64,000 nt of DNA from Nonomuraea aurantiaca (GTDB lineage: Bacteria; Actinomycetota; Actinomycetes; Streptosporangiales; Streptosporangiaceae): positions 62,001 to 126,000 of the forward strand of contig NZ_JAIWNB010000002.1 of NCBI RefSeq assembly GCF_020215705.1, read 5' to 3'. Numbering within the stretch: the stretch's first letter is position 1; every line of letters begins with the position of its first letter. Under the pieces are notes generated by a model, which was given only the letters and a program-made list of their open reading frames with translations, made no database searches and was not told the origin of the DNA. Shown here piece after piece: positions 57,789-64,000 of the stretch. The translations under genes and the position numbers were made by a program.

Positions 57789-60700
57789 TCACTGGACGGT
57801 GATCTTGTCCACTTCGACGGTGACTCCCTTGACCTGCGGGGTCGAGGTGGCCGTCGTCACGTTGCCGACCCCCGGGCTGACTCCCTTGATCTTCATCGAA
57901 TAGGTCAGGACGCCGCCCGGCGCGCCGGGTGTGCTCGTGACCACGAGGTCCTGGGTGGGCGGCCCGGAGATCTGGTCGCCCGCCGTACCCTCGTCGTTCT
58001 CCGCGCCCACGGTCAGTCCCGCGCCCGCGGGGGCGTCGCCCGGCAGGTTGGCCGGGTCGTAGGCGTAGCTGATGTCCTCCACGCCGTTGAGCCCGATCCA
58101 CTGCTGGAACACCTTGAGGTTGTTCGTGCCGAAGGTGTGGACCCGCCATTCCAGCACCAGCCAGCGGTTGACCCCGTCGGTCAGCGTCCCGGCGAAGACG
58201 CCGGGGGCGCCGGTGCCGTCGAGGTCGGTCCAGTAGGAGGCGAGCACGGCGTTCGGCCGCGCCGGGTCGGGCAGTGTCTGCGGGAGGGCGGCGATGTCGT
58301 CGGCGCCGTTGGTGCCGCCGGCGACGCTGTAGCCGTTGGAGACCACGCCGATCCTGGTGTACGTCTTACCGGCGAAGGTGAAGGCGGGCACCGTGAAGTT
58401 CAGCGCCTGCTCGTCCCCGATCGGCGTCGGGGTGATGCCGAAGGCGTCCAGCGGAAGATATCCGGCCGGCCCGGCACCCGGCGCGATCGTCGGCTTGTCG
58501 GGCTGCCGGGCGGCCAGTGTCGCCTTGGCCGTCGCGATCTGGGTGCCGATCTTGGTGGCCCCGGTCACGCTGTTCAGCCGCAGGCGCGCGTCGAGCGTGC
58601 TCAGCGCGGTCACCTCCGTGCTGGACAGGCTGTTGTTCCGCACGGTGACCGTGCAGGTGGACTCACCGGTGTTCCGGGGAATGGTGGCCGGCGCGCAGGT
58701 CTGGTCGACCGGCACGATGCCTTCCTGGCGGAAGAAGGCCACCGGCAGGTGCAGCGCCCGTGAGCCGTCGACCTGCTTGAGGTTCACCTGGCCGAAGTAC
58801 TGCCCGTCGGGCAGATCCGGCGCGGTGATGACCACCGTCAGCTTCGTGCTCTTGCCCGGTGCGACGGTGAAGCGCGCCGGCAGCACCGTGATGTTCGCGC
58901 CGCTGACGGTCGTGGCCGAGGCGGTGAAGGTGAGCGACTTGCTGGTGGCGTTCGTGACCGTGCGCTTGGCGGTGATGAGGCCGGGCATGGTCGGCGCGTT
59001 CACCGAGGGGAGATTGAGGTCGATCCGGTTGAGCGGGTCGGTGGCCGAGGCGATGAAGTTGGCCGCGCTCTCGTCCAGGGTCAGTCCGGGGTCACCGGCC
59101 TTGGTCAGGTCGATGCGCCCGCCGCCCATGTCGAACGGGTCCGCGGGGGTGACGCGGTCCTGCTTGGTGACCGCGGTCTTGGCCGTGGTCTCCAGAGCCG
59201 ACTTCACCTGTCCCGGTGTCCAGGTCGGGTGCAGGGCGAACACGAGCGCGGCCGAGCCGGTCACGTGCGGCGCCGACATGGACGTGCCCTGGATGACCTG
59301 GTAGAGGTTGCCGGGCGGCCCTTCGAGCGGTGATTCGGGGGTCGGGGTCATGCCCGCCAGGATGTGCAGGCCGGGGCCGGTGACGTCCGGCTTGAGGAAG
59401 TCCCCGCCGGGGCCGCGCGAGGAGAAGTAGGTCATCACGTCGCCCTGCCAGCTGGCCTTGACGCCCTGGGTGAACGAGGCCGTCGCGCCCGGATGCGCGG
59501 ACAGGAAGCTCATGAGGACGTCGGTCTCGGGCTTGTTGACGTGCACCGACGGGACCCAGTGGGCGTCGGTGAAGACGTCGAACGGGAAGGCGTTGTAGAG
59601 GATCATCCCCGCAGCGCCGCCCTGCTTGACGTTGAAGCTCTTCAGCACCCGGTTCGGGCCGCGCTCGCAGGCGACGATCTTCCCGGTGAAGATCCCGGCC
59701 GGCGCCGGGGTGTCACACAGCGCGTTGGAGTACGGCGGAGCGGATGCCAGCACCACCGGCAGCGGCGAGGCGATCCCCGAGGTGACGGACGCGCCCTTGA
59801 TCGTCGCCGTCGCGCCACCGCCGGACAGCGTGATCGTGGACTGGAACGTTCTGGTCTGCGTGGACGCGGCCACCGTGGTCACCCAAGGGCTGCGGTGGTC
59901 GGTGGTGTTGGCGCCGGGACCCGAGTTGCCCGCCGACGCCGAGACCAGCACGCCCGCCGCGTACGCGTCGAGGAAGGCCAGCTCGACCGGGTCGCTGTAA
60001 GGGTCGGAGCCACCGGAGATCGAGAAGTTGATGACCCGGACGCCGTCCAGGATGGCACGTGCCACCGCCTGCGCCGAGTCGGACGGGAAGCAGCCCTCCG
60101 CGCCGCACACCTTGTAGACCGAGACCTCGGCGGCGGGCGCTATGCCGTGGATCGGGCCGCGGCTGATCCCCAGCGGGTTCGCGTCGGCCACCGGGCCGCC
60201 GGCCGAGGTGGTGGCGGTGTGGGTGCCGTGCCCGTTGGAGTCACGGGCGCTGTCGGGGTAGACCTCGCCGCCGAAGACCGCGTTGTAGGTCTCCAGGAAC
60301 GGCTGCCCGCCGATCAGCTTGTTGTTGCAGGTGAAGGGGTCGTTGGCCGGGGTCAGCGGGTTGTCGCCGAAGTCGCAGACCCGGGGCGTGCCGTCCTTGG
60401 TCGGCCCCGGGGCGGGCAGGCCGGTCGGGGCGGCGAACTGGGGGTGCTCGGGCCAGGCGCCGGAGTCCAGCACGCCCACGATCACGCCCTTGCCCGAGGA
60501 GTTGCTGCCGCCGAGCTGGTTGTAGATGGTGTTGGCGCCGATGAACTCCGGGCTGGAGTCGGTGAGGAGCTGCTGCGGCTTGTCCTCCTGTACGGCGACG
60601 GCGCCGGGCAGCTTCAACACCTCGGCCGCCTTGTTGCCCGGGATCCGGAGCGCGATGCCGCCATAGACGGTCCTGACCCGCTGGCCCACCACGGCCCCCG

Positions 60701-61130
60701 GTACCTTGCCGGCCAGCTGGTCCAGGAACGCCTTCTCCACGCTCTCGATGTGCTGGCCGTACTTCTTGACCTCGGCACTCCTGGTGTCGAGGGCCTTGCC
60801 GGTGACGGCGGGACTGGTGCCCGGGAGGCCGGGAAGCCCGCCCCGATAGGCGGCGAGCGAGTCGTAGTCCAGCTTGACCATGATGTTGATCGGCGCCGGA
60901 GAGGTGGTCCGCAACAGCGCCTGGTCACTCTTGGCGAGCTTGCCCGTTGGGGACTTGGCGCCCTCGACGAGCTGGGCGCCGGTGACGGGGGTGGCCTGCC
61001 ACTTCCCGTTCGCGGGAGAGGGCGTGGGGGTGGCCCGCGCCGCTGCCGGGCTCATCACCGCCACCATGCTCAGGCCGATGACCACCGACGCGAGCCGCCG
61101 CGCGCGGGATAAACGGGGACTGGATAACAC
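57789..61130 (-). CDS. Secreted S8 subtilisin-like serine peptidase, multidomain
   Basis: The 1113-residue protein has a Sec signal (ASVVIGLSMVAVMSPAAA), an I9-type propeptide to about residue 190, then the S8 catalytic domain. The triad is visible: Asp222 in VGVLDSG, His301 in GHGTHTA and Ser617 in GTSMSAPH, with the oxyanion Asn in SASAGNSG. A PA-type insert (residues about 450-545) sits inside the catalytic domain, and the C-terminal 430 residues are beta-rich, Fn3-like. It degrades extracellular protein. A GTG start with GGAGGA is used. Confidence 0.92.
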   Translation of the reverse strand: MLSSPRLSRARRLASVVIGLSMVAVMSPAAARATPTPSPANGKWQATPVTGAQLVEGAKSPTGKLAKSDQALLRTTSPAPINIMVKLDYDSLAAYRGGLPGLPGTSPAVTGKALDTRSAEVKKYGQHIESVEKAFLDQLAGKVPGAVVGQRVRTVYGGIALRIPGNKAAEVLKLPGAVAVQEDKPQQLLTDSSPEFIGANTIYNQLGGSNSSGKGVIVGVLDSGAWPEHPQFAAPTGLPAPGPTKDGTPRVCDFGDNPLTPANDPFTCNNKLIGGQPFLETYNAVFGGEVYPDSARDSNGHGTHTATTSAGGPVADANPLGISRGPIHGIAPAAEVSVYKVCGAEGCFPSDSAQAVARAILDGVRVINFSISGGSDPYSDPVELAFLDAYAAGVLVSASAGNSGPGANTTDHRSPWVTTVAASTQTRTFQSTITLSGGGATATIKGASVTSGIASPLPVVLASAPPYSNALCDTPAPAGIFTGKIVACERGPNRVLKSFNVKQGGAAGMILYNAFPFDVFTDAHWVPSVHVNKPETDVLMSFLSAHPGATASFTQGVKASWQGDVMTYFSSRGPGGDFLKPDVTGPGLHILAGMTPTPESPLEGPPGNLYQVIQGTSMSAPHVTGSAALVFALHPTWTPGQVKSALETTAKTAVTKQDRVTPADPFDMGGGRIDLTKAGDPGLTLDESAANFIASATDPLNRIDLNLPSVNAPTMPGLITAKRTVTNATSKSLTFTASATTVSGANITVLPARFTVAPGKSTKLTVVITAPDLPDGQYFGQVNLKQVDGSRALHLPVAFFRQEGIVPVDQTCAPATIPRNTGESTCTVTVRNNSLSSTEVTALSTLDARLRLNSVTGATKIGTQIATAKATLAARQPDKPTIAPGAGPAGYLPLDAFGITPTPIGDEQALNFTVPAFTFAGKTYTRIGVVSNGYSVAGGTNGADDIAALPQTLPDPARPNAVLASYWTDLDGTGAPGVFAGTLTDGVNRWLVLEWRVHTFGTNNLKVFQQWIGLNGVEDISYAYDPANLPGDAPAGAGLTVGAENDEGTAGDQISGPPTQDLVVTSTPGAPGGVLTYSMKIKGVSPGVGNVTTATSTPQVKGVTVEVDKITVQ

Positions 61131-61257
61131 AAGTTCCTCCTCGTCGAGGGCTGCATGGACTCACCACGCGCCAAGGAGGCGTCAGGTCACCCCGCGTCGA
61201 GGCACACCGGAGAGATCACTGAACCCTCCCCGGTGGGTGACAAGCTGTATTGGGCCG

Positions 61258-61310
61258 CCCCGTGGGGCGGCTCGGTACCGACTCACCCCGTGGAGCGGCT
61301 CGGTACCGAC
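61258..61310 (+). repeat. Two 25-bp direct repeats upstream of the subtilase gene
   Basis: Two copies of a 25-base sequence ending GCGGCTCGGTACCGAC (61258-61282 and 61286-61310; 24 of 25 identical) are 28 bases apart in the subtilase upstream region. Each carries a CGGTACCG palindrome. They could be paired regulator sites. Confidence 0.8.
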
Positions 61311-61378
61311 CGGAGTGTAACCAGCGATCACGCGGCCGAGAACCCCACCGAGTTGCCATAATCCGGCGGGCAATTTGG

Positions 61379-62083
61379 CTATTCGTACGGCTCCGCCGGC
61401 TGATCGATCTTCACTACGTCGGTGGCGGTCATGTCAGGGATCACGTAGCCGTTGGGGATCTTGCCCTTCCACGGGATCCACGAGCCGGTGACCTGTACCC
61501 AGGAGTTCTCCCTCGGAGCCGGCACGCCCCGGACCGCCACCTTCAAGGCGAGGGCGTCGGCGGCGCAGCAGCTGATCTGCATCCTGGTGACGTACCAGAG
61601 ATTCTTCTTCTTCGACGGCACCACGAAGCCGGTCAGCCTGACCTGCCGGCCCGCGAGCGACGTGCCGGCCGGGTCGTAGGCGCGCCCGATGAACTCGCCG
61701 AGCGCCAGCTGGGGTACGCCGTCGGAGAGCTTCCGGAAGGCCGCGGGAGCGGGCGGGCGCGGCGCGGGCCCGTCGTCCTCGCCGCCTGCCGCGAACGAGC
61801 CCAGCGCGGGGGGCGCGATCAGCACGATGGCGAACACCGGCACGGCCAGCAGCCACGCCACCCGCGGCCCATGATCGTGTGCGTGGTCGTGCCCGTCGCC
61901 CTGCCCGCGCCACTGCCTGATAAAGGACGCCAGGGCGAGGATCACCAGCACCGCCCCGGCTCCGACGAGTAAGGGCCGGAAGCCCGGTTTGACGTAGTTG
62001 ACGTACGTACTGGAGAAGGCGGAGATGTTCAGCAGCGCCCCGCCGAGGATCAGCAGCATCAGGCTCTGCGTCTGGCGTTTCAC
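61379..62083 (-). CDS. TIGR03943/DUF1980-family protein
   Basis: This 234-residue protein has three membrane segments in the N-terminal half (SLMLLILGGALLNISAF; LLVGAGAVLVILALASFI; AWLLAVPVFAIVLIAPPALG), a His-rich link (GHDHAHDHG) and a C-terminal extracytoplasmic domain with ISCCAADA and SWIPWKGKIPNG. It is the usual partner of a UPF0718/DUF318 permease and is predicted to help with metal or thiol-linked transport. The GTG start overlaps the permease stop (GTGA). Confidence 0.85.
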   Translation of the reverse strand: MKRQTQSLMLLILGGALLNISAFSSTYVNYVKPGFRPLLVGAGAVLVILALASFIRQWRGQGDGHDHAHDHGPRVAWLLAVPVFAIVLIAPPALGSFAAGGEDDGPAPRPPAPAAFRKLSDGVPQLALGEFIGRAYDPAGTSLAGRQVRLTGFVVPSKKKNLWYVTRMQISCCAADALALKVAVRGVPAPRENSWVQVTGSWIPWKGKIPNGYVIPDMTATDVVKIDQPAEPYE

Positions 62084-63105
62084 AGCAGCACCCATCCGGT
62101 GACGAAGCTGACGCCGATCGCCAGCGTCAGCGTGAGCGGTACGAAGCGCCAGGTGAAGGGCCGCCCGAACGTACCCGCCTGCAACGCGATCAGTTTCAGG
62201 TCGACCATCGGCCCCACCACCAGGAAGGCGAGCTTGGCCGTGGGCGAGAAGGCGGTCAGGGAGGCGGCCACGAACGCGTCGGCCTCGGAGCAGATCGACA
62301 ACAGCACCGCCAGCAGCGCCAGCACCAGCACGGACACCACCGGGATCCCCGCCACGGAGGTGAGCCACGAACGGGGGACCACCACGTTGAGCGTCGCCGC
62401 GGTCAGCCCGCCGATGACCAGGAACCCGCCGGTGTGCAGCAGGTCGTGGCACATTGCGTCCACGAAGGCGCCCCACTTGCCATGTCCGGGCGCCGCGGTA
62501 CGGCGGGGCACCGGCAGCCACTCGCTACGCCCGAACCGCGCCCAGATCCAGCCGGCCAGCACGGCCACGGTCAGCGAGGCGCCGAACCGCGCGACCACCA
62601 TCGCGGGGTCGCCGGGGAAGGCCACCGCGGTGGCCACCAGGACGACCGGATTGATCGCCGGCGAGGCGAGCAGGAACGCCAGCGCCGCGGCGGGCGCCAC
62701 GCCACGCGCCATCAGCCCCGAGGCCACCGGCACCGAGGCGCATTCGCACCCGGGCAGCACCGCGCCCGCCACCCCGGCCACCGGCACCGCCGCGTAGGTC
62801 TGACGCGGCAGGGCCCTGGTCCAGAACGAGGCGGGCACGAACGCGGTGATGGCCGCCGACAACGCCACCCCGAACACCAGGAACGGCAGCGCCTGCACGC
62901 ACACGGCCACGAAGATGGTGGCCCATGTCTGCAGCGCCGGAGCCGTCAGGTGGGGCGCCAGCAGGAACCGGCCCGCCACCAGCAGCGCGACCAGGCCGAC
63001 GAACGACCACGGCAGCCACGACTCACGGGCGGGCCCGCGCCCCCACGAGTCCGGCGGGAGATGATCTTCCGCCCCTGGCCAATCCAGCGGGGTTCCCTGT
63101 GTCAT
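62080..63105 (-). CDS. Permease (UPF0718/DUF318, YraQ-like)
   Basis: This 341-residue membrane protein has eight to ten hydrophobic helices. The UPF0718 signatures are VLPGCECASVPVASGL (Cys-x-Cys in a membrane segment), LLASPAINPVVLVATA and SICSEADAFVAASL. It forms a two-gene operon with the TIGR03943 protein. The paired Cys and His-rich partner point to a metal (perhaps zinc, copper or arsenic) or sulfur substrate; the ion is not known. Confidence 0.88.
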   Translation of the reverse strand: MTQGTPLDWPGAEDHLPPDSWGRGPARESWLPWSFVGLVALLVAGRFLLAPHLTAPALQTWATIFVAVCVQALPFLVFGVALSAAITAFVPASFWTRALPRQTYAAVPVAGVAGAVLPGCECASVPVASGLMARGVAPAAALAFLLASPAINPVVLVATAVAFPGDPAMVVARFGASLTVAVLAGWIWARFGRSEWLPVPRRTAAPGHGKWGAFVDAMCHDLLHTGGFLVIGGLTAATLNVVVPRSWLTSVAGIPVVSVLVLALLAVLLSICSEADAFVAASLTAFSPTAKLAFLVVGPMVDLKLIALQAGTFGRPFTWRFVPLTLTLAIGVSFVTGWVLL

Positions 63106-63243
63106 CGCCCTCCCTGCCCAGCGCTTGGTTCTGATGACACGCGGGCAGCAGATTAGCGGGTTCTGCGGTGTCTCTGCTGGAAGCCGAAAACCAAGGGTGC
63201 CCGGTTGTCACCGTCCCGGGGAGCCCTCCTTCGCCCAAGGCGC

Positions 63244-63951
63244 TCAGGCTTCGGACGCTCGGGTGACGGTGGGGGCCGTCGCGGCCGGTCGTGGTGCGGG
63301 CGTGGCGGTGACGTCCCAGTCGGTGTCGGACAGCCTGAGCGTGCGTACGCCCAGCCGGCCGAACACCACCGCGATCGCGCCGAGCGCGGCGAGCTCCACC
63401 GCGGCCGGCGGGTCATCGGGCAACACGTTGTGTACGATCACGACGGCGGTGATCAGCGCCGGGGCCCACCAGCCGATCAGCCCGGCTCGCCAGGCCGCCC
63501 AGGCCAGCAGCGCTATGCCGATGCCGAAGCTGGTCAGCAGGACGAAGAAGATCACGAGCGCCGGGTCGGCGTTGAGCCTGTCCTCGAAGGCCCGCATCTG
63601 TGCCGGATCGCCGCCGGCCAGTGACCGCATGACGAGGTACACCGTGGCGAGTCCCATGTGTCCCAGCGCGCCGAGCAGGGTGCACAGTCCTCCCAGGTGG
63701 GCGAGCAGCGAGCCGCGGTCGCGAGCCTGGTGGACGATGCCGCCGATCGCGGGCACGGTGAGCACCGCCGATGCCAGCAGCGTCAGCGCCGAGGCGGTCA
63801 TCAGTCCCGGTCGGCCGACCGCGGCGCCGTAGAAACCGGTTCCGCCGGTCGGGTCGAGTGGGTCCTGGGCTACCAGCAGCGTGCCGAACCCGATCAGGCT
63901 GAGCCCCGCCGCGATGCGGCGGAGACGCCGGGCGTCGGAGAAAGCGGACAT
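63244..63951 (-). CDS. Integral membrane protein, unknown function
   Basis: The 235-residue protein has six hydrophobic helices (LRRIAAGLSLIGFGTLLVA; LMTASALTLLASAVLTVPAI; LLGALGHMGLATVYLVM; LVIFFVLLTSFGIGIALLAW; WWAPALITAVVIVHNVL; ALGAIAVVFGRLGVRTL) and a Thr/Pro-rich C-terminal tail. There is no recognisable family motif. GGGA precedes the ATG. Upstream genes lie beyond the window. Confidence 0.75.
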   Translation of the reverse strand: MSAFSDARRLRRIAAGLSLIGFGTLLVAQDPLDPTGGTGFYGAAVGRPGLMTASALTLLASAVLTVPAIGGIVHQARDRGSLLAHLGGLCTLLGALGHMGLATVYLVMRSLAGGDPAQMRAFEDRLNADPALVIFFVLLTSFGIGIALLAWAAWRAGLIGWWAPALITAVVIVHNVLPDDPPAAVELAALGAIAVVFGRLGVRTLRLSDTDWDVTATPAPRPAATAPTVTRASEA

Positions 63952-64000
63952 GATGTCCCTCCCGTGGCCGCGACCGCCTTGATGGCGGCCGACGCCTCAA

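Overview
The window is high-GC DNA (roughly 70%) from an actinomycete. GTG starts, ATGA/GTGA stop-start overlaps, a LytM peptidase fused to a SapA-like spore-associated domain, an XRE/NB-ARC/TPR regulator, an ECF sigma factor and many TetR/GntR/XRE regulators fit Actinomycetota, most like Streptosporangiales; that order-level placement is an inference. No rRNA, tRNA, CRISPR array or intact transposase was seen, and the gene mix reads as chromosomal accessory territory.

Region 1 (1-14702) is the most distinctive. A nearly gapless + strand operon runs from a truncated ABC exporter through a NUDIX hydrolase, a HisG-like phosphoribosyltransferase with an abnormal PRPP loop, a HAD phosphatase, a BMP-type nucleoside-binding lipoprotein with two nucleoside permeases (no ATPase gene visible), a dimethylformamidase-like protein, a NagB-like isomerase/deaminase, a PfkB kinase carrying a 15-bp minisatellite, a GntR/UTRA regulator and a nucleoside hydrolase. 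A LuxR-type regulator and a 2OG-Fe(II) oxygenase-like protein with a changed metal triad follow. The parts suggest uptake and breakdown or remodelling of an unusual nucleoside or N-formyl/amino-sugar conjugate.

Region 2 (14703-18724) holds a DUF1801 protein and an XRE/NB-ARC/TPR regulator flanked by 78-bp inverted repeats. A 24-bp x 6 repeat array lies between this regulator and a divergent AhpD-like gene. Region 3 (19291-24977) is a compact sugar or cyclitol cluster: SDR dehydrogenase, GlpX-like bisphosphatase, a membrane protein of unknown function, DegT aminotransferase and NDP-sugar epimerase. A decay scar follows (two gene fragments joined near 25420).

Region 4 (25747-35081) has small secreted proteins, an NmrA-like SDR/TetR divergent pair, a DctA-like symporter, a quinone oxidoreductase with a MerR-type promoter, a deleted flavin monooxygenase and an Rbs-type ABC operon. 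Region 5 (35249-45696) contains an XRE regulator, an IS30-type-HTH/MarR regulator facing a PaaK-like ligase, a flavin monooxygenase, an M23-SapA hydrolase, small membrane proteins, a cupin protein and a membrane-protein/XRE/MDR operon.

Region 6 (45722-64000) carries an orphan histidine kinase with a Tat-exported GH95-like glycosidase, a salicylyl-CoA-hydroxylase-like flavoprotein with TetR and tautomerase, a GT4 glycosyltransferase, an orphan BlaI repressor with a wrecked M56 partner, a TetR, an ECF sigma/anti-sigma-like pair, a secreted CE1-CBM2 esterase, a large secreted subtilase, a TIGR03943/UPF0718 metal-handling pair and a membrane protein.
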